From: Dehalococcoidia bacterium
GTDB taxonomy: Bacteria; Chloroflexota; Dehalococcoidia; Tepidiformales; Tepidiformaceae
Assembly (NCBI GenBank): GCA_009839725.1
Contig: VXPF01000024.1
Coordinates: forward strand, 49,754-94,774
Length of the DNA: 45,021 nt
Direction: 5' to 3'
Both the position numbers and the translations under genes were made by a program. Below, piece after piece: positions 16,506-24,964 of this stretch (position 1 is its first letter; every line of letters begins with the position of its first letter). The notes beneath the pieces were generated by a model. That model saw nothing but the letters and a program-made list of their open reading frames with translations. It was not told where the DNA came from and made no database searches.

Positions 16506-17483
16506 CTACCGGCCCTGCGCCCACTCCCTGGCGTGGTACGTGATGATGATGTCCGCTCCCGCGCGCCGGATCGACGTCAGCGTCTCGTCGATCGCTCGCT
16601 CCTCCTCGATCCACCCCTGCGCCGCCGCCGCCTTCAACATGCTGTACTCGCCGCTCACGTTGTAGGCAGCCACGGGCACGTCCACCGCCTCCCGCACCGA
16701 GCGCAGCACGTCGAGATACGGGAGCGCCGGCTTCACCATCACCATGTCCGCCCCCTCCTCGATATCCGTGAGCGCCTCGTCGCGGGCCATGCGCGCGTTC
16801 GCCGGGTCCATCTGGTACCCCCGGCGGTCGCCGAAGGCGGGGGCGCTGTCCGCCGCCTCCCGGAACGGCCCGTAGAACGCGCTCGAGAACTTGGCCGCGT
16901 ACGAGAGGATGGCCGTGTCGCTCTGCCCCGAGCCGTCGAGCGCCTCTCGGATGGCAGCCACGCGGCCGTCCATCATGTCGCTCGGCGCCACGATGTCGCA
17001 GCCGGCTTCCGCCAGGCTCACGGCCATGTCCGCGAGCAACGGCAGGCTCGTGTCGTTATCGACCTCTCCCTCGTCCGTGAGCAGCCCGCAGTGCCCGTGG
17101 CTCGTGTACTCGCACAGGCACACGTCCCCGATCACGAGCATCTCCGGGACCGCGTCCTTCAGCCGGCGGATCGCCTCCTGCACGACGCCCCGGTCGTCGT
17201 ACGCGCCTGAGCCGCGCTCGTCCTTGCTCGCGGGAATGCCGAAGAGGAGCACCGCGGGAACCCCCGCCGAGCGCAGCTCTCGTGCCTCCTCCACCAGCGC
17301 CTCCAGGCCGAGGCGCGACTGTCCCGGCATCGCCTCGATCGGCGCGCGCCCGTTCAGCCCCTCCTCCACGAACAGCGGCGCCACCAGGTGCGAGGGCGTC
17401 AGCTCGGTCTCGCGCACGAGCCCGCGCATCGCTTGCGAGTTTCGCAGCCGCCGGTGGCGCCGGAACTCCAGCCCCTCCATCAC
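16506..17483 (-). CDS. hemB: delta-aminolevulinic acid dehydratase (porphobilinogen synthase)
   Basis: HemB joins two 5-aminolevulinate molecules into porphobilinogen, the first common step of tetrapyrrole synthesis. The 325-residue length is normal. The zinc-binding cluster CLCEYTSHGHCG is present, marking a Zn-type enzyme. The two active-site lysines lie in SYAAKFSSAFYGPFREA and MVMVKPALPYLD, and DMMDGR and YNVSGEYSML are conserved. It is convergent with the CoA transferase gene and lies next to the siroheme-dependent sulfite reductase on the same strand. The tetrapyrrole is thus made by the neighbouring gene's pathway, though a functional link is only inference. Start is MMEGLEF or one residue later. 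Confidence 0.96.
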   Translation of the reverse strand: MMEGLEFRRHRRLRNSQAMRGLVRETELTPSHLVAPLFVEEGLNGRAPIEAMPGQSRLGLEALVEEARELRSAGVPAVLLFGIPASKDERGSGAYDDRGVVQEAIRRLKDAVPEMLVIGDVCLCEYTSHGHCGLLTDEGEVDNDTSLPLLADMAVSLAEAGCDIVAPSDMMDGRVAAIREALDGSGQSDTAILSYAAKFSSAFYGPFREAADSAPAFGDRRGYQMDPANARMARDEALTDIEEGADMVMVKPALPYLDVLRSVREAVDVPVAAYNVSGEYSMLKAAAAQGWIEEERAIDETLTSIRRAGADIIITYHAREWAQGR

Positions 17484-17505
17484 GCCCCTCCCGGAACCCA
17501 GGCGG

Positions 17506-19287
17506 CTAGACGGCGCACTCGCCTTCGCCGCGCTCGAGCACGTAGAGCTCGAACTTCGTCCAGTCGATGAACATCTCGCGGTTGTCGTCCGAGAAATCGC
17601 CGGGAATGGTCAGGTCGCGCACGGCTTCCTCGAACGGCTCCTTGCCGATGCGGTCGAAGAAGGCGTTGAACTCCTCGCCGTTCTCGCGGCCCTGCTGGTA
17701 CAGCTCGAGCCAGCGCTGCACGGCGTCGGGGGTGCGCTTCGCCGGCAGCCGCAGCTTCAGCTGCGTGCCGATGCGGACCTTGCCATTCCCCTCCTCGTAG
17801 CCGCCGCCGATGAAGGCGTGGTACGCCGGAAGCTGGTGGCCGTCGACCTTCATGGCCGCGCCGTGGAAGCCGATGTTGCCAAGGTGATGCTGGCCGCAGC
17901 TGTTCGGGCAGCCGCTCATCTTGATGTGCAGCTTCGAAACCTGGGGGTCGTCCAGCGCCAGGTCGGTCACCCGCTCCTGGATGGCGCGGTTCAGCCCCAT
18001 CGAGCTCGTGATGCCGAGCTTGCAGCTGTCCGTGCCGGGGCAGCTCACCACGTCCCGCACCGTCTCCGCTCCCGACTCCGCCAGGTCCAGCGCCACCAGG
18101 CGCGAGTACACCTCGTACAGGCTCTCGTCGCGTACCCAGCGCAGCACCATGTTCTGCTGCACGGTCGTGCGCGCGTTGCCGCCGCAGTAGTCCCGCATCA
18201 GGTCGGCGATGCCGTGGAACTGGGCCGGCGTCAGGTCGCCGCGCGTGATCTTGACCTGCACGGTGCTGAAGCCCTGCTGCTTCTGCGCCTTCACGTTCGA
18301 GGCCACGAACTGCGTGAACGCCTCCGCGTCGTCCCCCGGCTGCGCGTAGGAGTCGCGCCGCGCGGGCGCCCGCTCCTCCTCGTTATCGAGGAACAGCAGC
18401 CGTTCCGGGCTGAAGTCGCGCTGCGCCCAGGGCTGCGCCAGCTCGTCGTCGACCATCTCGAGGAAGCGGTCCACGCCGATGCGGTCGATCAGCACCTTGA
18501 TGCGCGCCATCGCCCGGTTCTTCCGCAGCATGTCGGCCGCGTTGAAGATGCGGATGACGGCCTCGCTCACCTTCAGGTACTCGTCCAGCGAGACGAACTC
18601 GCGGACCGTGATCGCTTCGCGCGGCATGATCGCCAGCCCGCCGCCGCAGACCATCTTGAAGCCCTGCACCCCGTTCTCGATGCGCGGGATGAAGCCGAGG
18701 TCGTGGATGCCGGTGATGGCCACGTCCGCGTCGTCGGCGCTGAAGGCGACCTTGAACTTGCGGGGCAGGAGCTGTGTCAGCGGGTTGCGCAGCCAGAAGC
18801 GCGCGAACGCGCCCGCGTAGGGCGTCACGTCGAACAGCTCGCCCTCGGTCACGCCCGCCCACGGGTCGGCCGTCACGTTACGCACCGTGTTGCCGCACGC
18901 CTCGCGCGTCGAGAGGCCCGTGCTCGCAAGCAGCCGCAGGACGTCGGGCATCTTCGCCAGGGGCATGTGGTGGAACTGGAAGTTCTGGCGCGTCGTGATG
19001 TGCCCTTTGCGAAGTGGTGCGAACTTGTCCGCCACCTCGCCGAAGGCGTCCATCTGATCCGGCGTCACGCCGCCGAAGGGGAGCTTCACGCGGGTCATCT
19101 GCACGTTTGCCTGGCGCTGGCCGTAGACGCCCTGCTTCAGGCGGTAGCCCTGGAAGACCGCCTCCTCGGCGTAGCCGCCCGCCAGGAAGCGCGTCGCTTC
19201 GGTCTCGAAGTCGTCGAGCTCCTCGGTCAGGATGGGCAGCACCTTGCCGGGGGCGTTGGTCTGGACGATCGTTTCGACTGCGCGCAT
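17506..19287 (-). CDS. ferredoxin-type sulfite/nitrite reductase
   Basis: This 593-residue siroheme/[4Fe-4S] enzyme performs six-electron reduction of sulfite to sulfide, or nitrite to ammonia. The cluster cysteines are CPGTDSC near residues 414-420 and CPNSC near 459-463. The two-fold ferredoxin-like halves are visible (VQMTRVKLPFGGV with RKGHITTRQNFQFHH, and VQVKITRGDLTP with NARTTVQQNMVLRW). Its position divergent from cysH, cysC and sat favours assimilatory sulfite reductase, but the family is mixed and nitrite cannot be excluded. AAAGGA lies 7 bases before the ATG. No flavoprotein partner is adjacent, so ferredoxin is the likely donor. Confidence 0.92.
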   Translation of the reverse strand: MRAVETIVQTNAPGKVLPILTEELDDFETEATRFLAGGYAEEAVFQGYRLKQGVYGQRQANVQMTRVKLPFGGVTPDQMDAFGEVADKFAPLRKGHITTRQNFQFHHMPLAKMPDVLRLLASTGLSTREACGNTVRNVTADPWAGVTEGELFDVTPYAGAFARFWLRNPLTQLLPRKFKVAFSADDADVAITGIHDLGFIPRIENGVQGFKMVCGGGLAIMPREAITVREFVSLDEYLKVSEAVIRIFNAADMLRKNRAMARIKVLIDRIGVDRFLEMVDDELAQPWAQRDFSPERLLFLDNEEERAPARRDSYAQPGDDAEAFTQFVASNVKAQKQQGFSTVQVKITRGDLTPAQFHGIADLMRDYCGGNARTTVQQNMVLRWVRDESLYEVYSRLVALDLAESGAETVRDVVSCPGTDSCKLGITSSMGLNRAIQERVTDLALDDPQVSKLHIKMSGCPNSCGQHHLGNIGFHGAAMKVDGHQLPAYHAFIGGGYEEGNGKVRIGTQLKLRLPAKRTPDAVQRWLELYQQGRENGEEFNAFFDRIGKEPFEEAVRDLTIPGDFSDDNREMFIDWTKFELYVLERGEGECAV

Positions 19288-19395
19288 CTACGCTGTCCTT
19301 TCGTGGCGGGCTCCGTCCGGGGCCCGTGCTCGTTCGCATCTAGGTGAAGCGACTGTAGCATGTAGTTCGCGCCCCGTCGTTGCCGCTCAATCCTA
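19288..19395. promoter_or_regulatory. divergent promoter region, sulfite reductase / cysH
   Basis: About 108 bases separate the two divergent sulfur genes. The segment TCCTATTGTTGATAAAGTTG at 19391-19410 is strikingly AT-rich for this genome and lies over the cysH start. It may hold promoter or operator elements. I see no defined riboswitch and cannot name a regulator. Confidence 0.35.
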
Positions 19396-20145
19396 TTGTT
19401 GATAAAGTTGAGCGACGAACTCAAGTTTGCGCGGAGTCGTCCCGACGTGTCCCTCACCACCGCCCTCGACGAGACCGCGATCGCCTCGCTCAACGAGCGC
19501 TTCGAGGCCGCCACGCCCGAGGAGATCGTGCGCTGGGCTGTCGAGACGTTCGGCGATGGCCTCTCCGTCGGCGCCAGCTTCGGCGGCCCCACCGGCATGG
19601 CCATCCTCCACATGACGGCCGAGCTCAAGCCCAACGTCCACGTCTTCGTCCTCGATACCGACTATCTCTTCGACGAGACGCACCAGACCCGCGAGCGCGC
19701 CACCGCCGCCCTCAACCTCACCAACGTCCAGGTCTACAAGTCGAAGCTCACGCACGAGGAGCAGGCCGCCCGGCACGGCGCCGCCCTCTGGATGCGCGAC
19801 CCCGACCTCTGCTGCGACCTCCGCAAGGTCGAGCCCAACCGCCGCGCCCTCGAAGGCAAGACCGCCTGGATCGCGGGCCTCCGGCGGGATCAGTCCGAGG
19901 GCCGTTCCGACGTCCCCATCGTCGCCTGGAACGACCGGTTCGGCGTCGTCAAGGTCAACCCCCTCGCCCGCTGGACCGAGAAGGAGACCTGGGACTACAT
20001 CATCAAGCATGACGTTCCCTACAACCCCCTCCTGGACCACGGCTTCGTCAGCATCGGCTGCTACAACTGCACCGTGCCCGGCAAGCAGGGCCGCCAGGGG
20101 CGCTGGGAAGGCTTCGACAAGGATGAGTGTGGACTGCATACCTGA
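19396..20145 (+). CDS. cysH: phosphoadenylyl/adenylyl-sulfate reductase CysH
   Basis: CysH reduces APS or PAPS to sulfite with thioredoxin. The ~249-residue protein has the adenylyl-binding loop VGASFGGPTGMAI and the LDTDYLFDET segment. Near residues 139-140 it has a Cys-Cys pair (DLCCDLRK), and near 222 and 225 a C-x-x-C (GCYNC); together these ligate a [4Fe-4S] cluster. That cluster marks the APS-reducing branch. The catalytic cysteine lies in the C-terminal ECGLHT. The start is uncertain: TTG 19396 gives the longest form, while GTG 19447 would remove 17 residues without touching conserved parts. The product sulfite is the substrate of the divergent reductase. Confidence 0.92.
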   Translation: MLIKLSDELKFARSRPDVSLTTALDETAIASLNERFEAATPEEIVRWAVETFGDGLSVGASFGGPTGMAILHMTAELKPNVHVFVLDTDYLFDETHQTRERATAALNLTNVQVYKSKLTHEEQAARHGAALWMRDPDLCCDLRKVEPNRRALEGKTAWIAGLRRDQSEGRSDVPIVAWNDRFGVVKVNPLARWTEKETWDYIIKHDVPYNPLLDHGFVSIGCYNCTVPGKQGRQGRWEGFDKDECGLHT

Positions 20146-20172
20146 GCCGGCCCTGCGCCATCACCCTCCCAC

Positions 20173-20195
20173 GGCGGCCTCCGGGCCGCCTTCTT
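20173..20195 (+). terminator. terminator-like hairpin between cysH and cysC
   Basis: GGCGGCC (20173-20179) pairs perfectly with GGCCGCC (20184-20190) around a four-base loop and is followed by TTCTT. It could end cysH transcription or act as an attenuator before cysC-sat. The T tract is short, so termination may be partial. Confidence 0.55.
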
Positions 20196-20246
20196 GACGC
20201 GCAACGACTCCATCAGCTGCAAAACCAGTCGCAAAGGAGCAAGAAC

Positions 20247-20270
20247 ATGACTGTGGAGTACCGCCAATGA
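20247..20270 (+). CDS. 7-codon leader ORF overlapping cysC
   Basis: ATG 20247 follows AAAGGAGCAAGAAC, one of the better SDs in the window, and encodes MTVEYRQ before a TGA that overlaps the cysC ATG. Its GTGGAG codons also place a GGAG eight bases before cysC. It may couple cysC translation to an upstream ribosome, or be a by-product of a strong SD. It contains no cysteine or methionine run. Confidence 0.4.
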   Translation: MTVEYRQ

Positions 20271-20821
20271 GTGACCAGGGATTCGTCGTCTGGTTCACGG
20301 GCCTCTCGGGCTCCGGCAAGAGCACCCTCGCCGAAGCGCTTGCCCCCGTTCTTCGCGAGCGCGGGCGCAACGTCGAGATCCTCGACGGCGACATCGTCCG
20401 TACCAACCTCTCCAAGGGCCTCGGCTTCAGCAAGGAGGATCGCGACACCAACATCCGCCGCATCGGCTTTGTCGCCAGCCTCCTCGCCCGCAACGGCGTC
20501 GGCGTCATCACCGCCGCCATCTCCCCTTACCGGGAGATTCGCGATGAGAACCGCGCCATGGTCGAGGGCGACGGCGCCGTCTTCGTCGAGGTCCACGCCG
20601 CCGCGACCGTCGAGCAGTGCGAGGCGCGTGACGTGAAGGGCCTGTACGCCAAGGCTCGCGCCGGCGAGATCAAGGGCTTCACCGGCATCGACGACCCCTA
20701 CGAGGAGCCGCCCGCTCCCGAGGTGCGCTGCGAAACCGGCATCGACGCCGAAGCAAACAGCCTCGAGCAGATCATCGAATTCCTCGAGTCCCGTGGACTC
20801 ATCGGGAAGGTGCAGTCATGA
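20267..20821 (+). CDS. cysC: adenylylsulfate kinase
   Basis: CysC phosphorylates APS to PAPS in the cytosol. The 184-residue length is normal. The P-loop GLSGSGKST lies at residues 12-20, followed by [30 protein letters not shown] and [14 protein letters not shown], all standard APS-kinase segments, then [37 protein letters not shown]. It overlaps sat by 4 bases (ATGA). Because the neighbouring CysH has the cluster cysteines of APS reductases, PAPS made here may serve sulfotransferases and not only reduction. Confidence 0.95.
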   Translation: MSDQGFVVWFTGLSGSGKSTLAEALAPVLRERGRNVEILDGDIVRTNLSKGLGFSKEDRDTNIRRIGFVASLLARNGVGVITAAISPYREIRDENRAMVEGDGAVFVEVHAAATVEQCEARDVKGLYAKARAGEIKGFTGIDDPYEEPPAPEVRCETGIDAEANSLEQIIEFLESRGLIGKVQS

Positions 20822-21978
20822 CCAACCTTGGCGAACCGTACGGCGGAACCCTTGTGGACCTGCTGGTCGGTGAGGAGGAGCACGTCGAGATCGGCCGCGA
20901 GGTCGCGGGTCTTCCCACGATCGAGCTCGATTCTCGCCACCTTGCCGACTTCGAGCTCCTTGCCAACGGCGGGTTCAGCCCCCTCACCGGCTTCATGGGC
21001 GAGGCCGACTACCACTCCGTCGTCGAAAACATGACGCTGGCGAACGGCCTCCCCTGGTCCATGCCGGTCACGCTCTCCGTGCCCGAGTCTCGCGCCGGCG
21101 AGCTGACCCCGGGCGTGCGCGCCGACCTGCGCGACGGGGAGGGCTTCCCCGTCGGCGTCATCGACATCGAGGAGGTCTACCGGCGCGACAAGACCCGGCT
21201 GGCCGAGCAGGTCTACCGCACCACCGATGAGGCCCATCCCGGTGTCGCCGCTATGTACGCCTCCGGCGACCTCGTGCTCGGCGGCTCGGTGAAGGCCCTG
21301 CGCCTGCCCGACCACGAGGGCTTCCCCGAGCACCGCCTGACCCCCGCCCAGACCCGCGCCGCCTTCGCCGAGCGCGGCTGGCGCACGGTGGTCGGCTTCC
21401 AGACCCGCAACCCCATCCACCGCGCCCACGAGTACCTCATCAAGGTCGCCCTCGAAGGGGTCGACGGCGCCCTCATCCACCCGCTGGTGGGCGACACCAA
21501 GGACGACGACATCCCCGCCGACGTGCGCATGCAGTGCTACCAGGTGCTGCTCGACCGCTACTTCCCCGAGGATCGCGTCCAGCTCTCGGTCCTCCCGGCG
21601 GCCATGCGCTACGCGGGCCCGCGCGAGGCGATCTTCCACGCCATCATGCGCAAGAACTACGGCTGCACCCACTTCATCGTCGGGCGCGACCACGCCGGCG
21701 TGGGCAACTACTACGGCACCTACGACGCCCAGCGCATCTTCGACGAGATCGACCTCGATGCGCTCGGTATCCAGCCGCTGTTCTTCGAGCACGCCTTCTG
21801 GTGCCTCCGAAGCGGCGCCATGGCCACCACGAAGACGAGCCCGGCCACCCCGGAGGAGCGCCTCTTCCTCTCCGGGACCAAGGTGCGCGAGATGCTCGCC
21901 AACGGCGAGGACCTCCCCGTCGAGTTCACCCGCCCCGAGGTTGCGGCCGTGCTGATGGAGAGCGCCCGGAGCGCCTGA
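20818..21978 (+). CDS. sat: sulfate adenylyltransferase (ATP sulfurylase), Sat type
   Basis: Sat activates sulfate with ATP to form APS. The 386-residue protein is the single-chain type, not the CysD/CysN pair. It has the sulfate/ATP-binding motif [11 protein letters not shown] near residues 196-206 and the second motif GRDHAGVG near 289, with the PUA-like N-terminal domain ([19 protein letters not shown]). The last ~15 residues [13 protein letters not shown] form the usual C-terminal helix. It is in an overlapping operon with cysC upstream and the membrane protein 1 base downstream. Confidence 0.96.
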   Translation: MTNLGEPYGGTLVDLLVGEEEHVEIGREVAGLPTIELDSRHLADFELLANGGFSPLTGFMGEADYHSVVENMTLANGLPWSMPVTLSVPESRAGELTPGVRADLRDGEGFPVGVIDIEEVYRRDKTRLAEQVYRTTDEAHPGVAAMYASGDLVLGGSVKALRLPDHEGFPEHRLTPAQTRAAFAERGWRTVVGFQTRNPIHRAHEYLIKVALEGVDGALIHPLVGDTKDDDIPADVRMQCYQVLLDRYFPEDRVQLSVLPAAMRYAGPREAIFHAIMRKNYGCTHFIVGRDHAGVGNYYGTYDAQRIFDEIDLDALGIQPLFFEHAFWCLRSGAMATTKTSPATPEERLFLSGTKVREMLANGEDLPVEFTRPEVAAVLMESARSA

Positions 21979-21979
21979 C

Positions 21980-23083
21980 GTGCAGCAGCGGGCGCGCCCC
22001 GTCGCGCGCGACGATGCACCCGCTCCCCGCAGCCTGAGCCGGCTCCGCCCGGCTGCGCTGCTGCGCATAGCGGCGGCCGTCGCGGGCCTCGTGCTGTTCG
22101 CGCTCGCGCTCGAGATCACGCGCGCGGGCGCGGGCTCCCTCGTCCCGCTGCTCTCCGACATCAGCGCCGAAGGAGTCGCCAATGCCCTCGGCTTCGGCTG
22201 GCTCTTCGCCTACGTCGTCCTCAGCGGCTCCCCCGTCGCCGCCATCGGCGTCACCCTCCTCTCGGAAGGCGTCTTCCACGAGACCGAGGCCTTCGCCGTC
22301 GTCGCCGGTTCCCGCCTCGGCGCCTCGTTCGTCGTCCTCGCCGCCGGCTTCCTCGCCTTCCGCTTCGGCCGCCGCAGCGGCGACGGTATCGCGATCGGCA
22401 TCGTGGCGATGCTCGTCACTTTCACGACGCAGGGCCCCGCCGTCGCCCTCGGCTTCCTCGCCCTCCACCTGGGCTGGTTCGAGGGCGCCATGCCCTCCGC
22501 CCCCGATGCGCTCCTGCGAGGCACCGACGCCGCCTTCGGCCCCGTCACCGACGCGCTCGACTCCGTCTTCCCCGGGTTGCTCGTGTTCGTGGTGGGCGCG
22601 GCTGTGCTGCTGCTCGCCTTCGCCGTCTTCGAGCGCGCCTTGCCGCAACTCGAAGGCGAGGCGGAGGGCATCCGCCGGCGCTTCGAGGTCCTCAATCGCC
22701 GCCCCCTGATGTTCCTCATGGGCGTGATCATCACGCTCACGACTCTCAGCGTGGCCGTCTCCCTGACCGTCCTCGTCCCCCTCGCCCTCCGCGGCTACGT
22801 GCGTCGCGAGCACATCATCCCCTACGTGCTCGGCGCTAACATCGCGACCTTCGTCGATACCCTCGCCGCGAGCGTGCTCGTCGGCGGCGAGGCGGCGATC
22901 GCCGTCGTGCTCGCCCAGATGGCCTCCATCACGGTCGTCGCCGGCCTCGTTCTGACGCTCCTCTACGCCCCCTACCGCACCGCCATCCTCCGCAGCGAGC
23001 GCTGGATTGCCGCGCGCCCCGGCCGCCTCGCAGCCTTCCTCGGCGTCATCGTGGCGGTGCCGGCGGTCCTGCTGGTGGTCTAG
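21980..23083 (+). CDS. polytopic membrane protein, putative sulfate permease
   Basis: This 367-residue protein has about 9-10 hydrophobic segments in two similar halves. The first contains LSGSPVAAIGVTLL with AGSRLGASFVVL, the second LGANIATFVDTLAASVLVG. That paired 'G(A/S)N/R-x-G/A' arrangement resembles Na+/phosphate (NptA-type) cotransporters, though the classic QSSSA motifs are replaced. Being directly downstream of sat by one base, with no ABC sulfate transporter in the window, it may import sulfate. That role is inference. GTG start. Its TAG stop shares CTAG with the convergent lipoprotein gene. Confidence 0.65.
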   Translation: MQQRARPVARDDAPAPRSLSRLRPAALLRIAAAVAGLVLFALALEITRAGAGSLVPLLSDISAEGVANALGFGWLFAYVVLSGSPVAAIGVTLLSEGVFHETEAFAVVAGSRLGASFVVLAAGFLAFRFGRRSGDGIAIGIVAMLVTFTTQGPAVALGFLALHLGWFEGAMPSAPDALLRGTDAAFGPVTDALDSVFPGLLVFVVGAAVLLLAFAVFERALPQLEGEAEGIRRRFEVLNRRPLMFLMGVIITLTTLSVAVSLTVLVPLALRGYVRREHIIPYVLGANIATFVDTLAASVLVGGEAAIAVVLAQMASITVVAGLVLTLLYAPYRTAILRSERWIAARPGRLAAFLGVIVAVPAVLLVV

Positions 23084-23673
23084 CGCCCCATCGCCTCCAG
23101 GATCGCCACCGCCTCCCCCACCGTTGCCTCCCCGGCGGGACCGCCGAAGTGCACGCTCAGCACGAACCTCCCCCGCGCCTCCACCACCGCGAAACGAACC
23201 CGCCCATCGGGTTCCTCCAGCCGGAACGCCCGCGTCCCCGCCTCCGCCGTCGCTTCCACCTCTGCGAGCGCCGTCCCTTCCGCGAGCGCCACCCCCGCGA
23301 CGGTGACGCTCAGCCAGTCCGCCTCCACGGGAAGGTCCGCCACGAAGCTCGACGCTTCGTCTGCCTCGCCGAACGCCACCACCTGGCAGACGATTTCCGA
23401 AGCCAATTCGTCCTCCAAACGGTCGAGTCGCTCCTTCCAGTAGGCGAAGTACCCGCCATCGATGCCAGCCTGCTCCAGTCGTTCCGCCCCCACTTCGCGC
23501 CCCATGTTGCTCCGCGACAGGTTCCCGAACGTCAGGCGCTCGAACCCCGCGGGAAGGTGCTCCTCCCGACAGGCGCGGTCCGTCAGCGACTCCGGGCTGC
23601 CCCCCCGGCACGCCGCCAGCAGGGCTATCGCGCCCAGCGCGAGAAGGGCTCCCGCCGCCCTACTCGTCGTCAA
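23080..23673 (-). CDS. predicted lipoprotein of unknown function
   Basis: The 197-residue product begins MTTSRAAGALLALGAIALLAACRGG, a signal peptide with lipobox LAAC (Cys about residue 22), so it should be lipid-anchored outside the cytoplasmic membrane. The mature part has an SAF-like pattern (FERLTFGNLSRSN, YFAYWKERLDRLEDELASE, VVAFGEADEASSFVADLP). No family was recognised. Its start overlaps the end of the small membrane-protein gene by 14 bases, so the two are probably in one mRNA with the methyltransferase gene. Confidence 0.7.
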   Translation of the reverse strand: MTTSRAAGALLALGAIALLAACRGGSPESLTDRACREEHLPAGFERLTFGNLSRSNMGREVGAERLEQAGIDGGYFAYWKERLDRLEDELASEIVCQVVAFGEADEASSFVADLPVEADWLSVTVAGVALAEGTALAEVEATAEAGTRAFRLEEPDGRVRFAVVEARGRFVLSVHFGGPAGEATVGEAVAILEAMGR

Positions 23674-23896
23674 GCGGAGGGTCCGGGTCAGGCCCGATCA
23701 ATCCGTGTTTGGTCGAGTAGCGCTCCACCGCCACGATGAGCGCGAAGAAGGGGATGAAGCCGATGAGGGCGCCCAGCCCCCAGAACCAGAATCCTCCGAT
23801 GCAGAAGAGGATGCCCGCCGCCGTGAAGAAGGACATCCCGATGATCGAGAGGATGCGTCCGGCCACCACGTACGGCGAAATCGGCGCCTTGAGCAT
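23660..23896 (-). CDS. small two-helix membrane protein
   Basis: A 78-residue protein with two hydrophobic stretches, about residues 12-33 and 35-57 (FFTAAGILFCIGGFWFW and ALIGFIPFFALIVAVERY), and an acidic proline-rich tail PDPDPPLDDE. No family recognised. The ATG overlaps by one base the TAA stop of the methyltransferase gene upstream, and its end overlaps the lipoprotein start, supporting a real coupled gene. Confidence 0.6.
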   Translation of the reverse strand: MLKAPISPYVVAGRILSIIGMSFFTAAGILFCIGGFWFWGLGALIGFIPFFALIVAVERYSTKHGLIGPDPDPPLDDE

Positions 23897-24936
23897 TACG
23901 ACCGCCCTCCGGGCTTTCGCGCCGTGACGACGCTGTTCTGCTCTCCCAGCGGTGACCGCCACGCCCCCTCGAACCCGGCCTCCTCCAACAGCTCCCCGAT
24001 CCGCGACTGCGTCCGGTTCTCGCCGCCCAGCAGCGCCATCGTTAGCCCGCTGACGGATGCGTGGTCCGGCCCGGACAGGTCCTCGGCCAGCATCGGCTCC
24101 ACGACCACGATCGTACCTCCCGGCTCGACCGCCTCGTGGCACCTGGCGAGGATGCGGCGGCACTCCTGCGTCTCCCAGTCGTGCAGGATGTTCGCCAGCA
24201 GGACAACGTCGTGCCCCGCCGGCAGCCGGTCGTCGAAGAACGACCCCGCGACGAACCGGCAGCGCGCGCCGAGTTCCCGCTGCGCGATGCGTTCCTCGGC
24301 GAGGGGCCGCACAGCCGGCAGGTCGAAGATCGTCGCCTCCAGCGCCGGGTGCGCCTCCAGCAGCGCCAGCGAGTAGCCGCCGCTGCTGCCGCCCACGTCG
24401 AGCAGCCGCCGGAAGCCCGAGAAGTCGACGTCGCAGCGGAGCCGCTCGGCCCCCGCGATGGCGTTCGCGAGCATCCCCTCGGCGAACCAGCGCTGGTCGT
24501 CGACGTCGAAGCTCCCGAACATGTCCGCCTGCCCCGCATCCCCAAGCGGCTCGCCGCTCGCGAGCGCTTCCCCGAGGCGTCCGATCTGCTCGTGAAACCC
24601 CTGGAACAGGAGCGCCCGTCCGCCCGCGAACCGGGGGCTCGAGCGCACCAGGAACTGCTCGGTCGCGGGGGTCGCCCGGAACCGTCCCTGCTCGTCCTGC
24701 TCTGCCAGTCCTTGGCTTGCGAGGAACGCGAGCAGCGTGGGCGCGACGCGCGGCGCCAGCCCCAGCTCCTCGGATGTTCCGGGGCCGGCGGCGAGTCGCT
24801 CGAACAGCCCGCTGCGCAGGCAGAACGCAAGCGTCTGCGCGCGTATCGCCCCGTCCTGCAGTGCGTAGATGCGCAGCCTCGCCGCTTCCAGTTCGTCGCT
24901 CAGGACCGCCATGGGCTCCCATTCTCTCGCGGGCAT
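23896..24936 (-). CDS. class I SAM-dependent O-methyltransferase, acetylserotonin-type
   Basis: This 346-residue protein has the two-domain layout of plant/actinobacterial O-methyltransferases. An N-terminal winged-helix dimerisation domain (ALQDGAIRAQTLAFCLRSGLF to FRATPATEQFL, residues 25-110) precedes a Rossmann domain. The SAM site is LLDVGGSSGGYSLALLE near 183-199, then FDLPAVRPLAEERI and ANILHDWETQECRRIL, the catalytic histidine region of the family. The C-terminal ENRTQSRIGELLEEAGFE is also typical. The substrate is unknown; no biosynthetic cluster surrounds it. M9 (MAVLSDELE) is an alternative start. Confidence 0.85.
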   Translation of the reverse strand: MPAREWEPMAVLSDELEAARLRIYALQDGAIRAQTLAFCLRSGLFERLAAGPGTSEELGLAPRVAPTLLAFLASQGLAEQDEQGRFRATPATEQFLVRSSPRFAGGRALLFQGFHEQIGRLGEALASGEPLGDAGQADMFGSFDVDDQRWFAEGMLANAIAGAERLRCDVDFSGFRRLLDVGGSSGGYSLALLEAHPALEATIFDLPAVRPLAEERIAQRELGARCRFVAGSFFDDRLPAGHDVVLLANILHDWETQECRRILARCHEAVEPGGTIVVVEPMLAEDLSGPDHASVSGLTMALLGGENRTQSRIGELLEEAGFEGAWRSPLGEQNSVVTARKPGGRS

Positions 24937-24964
24937 GAGGAGCGGGCCAGCCGGCCCCGACCAC

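Noticed and set aside
16891-19347. 818-codon open frame on the plus strand
   Set aside because: It runs antisense to hemB and the sulfite reductase, whose cluster cysteines and active-site lysines are unmistakable; the plus-strand translation resembles no protein.
19288-19395. SAM or other sulfur riboswitch in the divergent sulfur-gene region
   Set aside because: The region is only about 108 bases and none of the conserved cores of SAM riboswitches was found on either strand.
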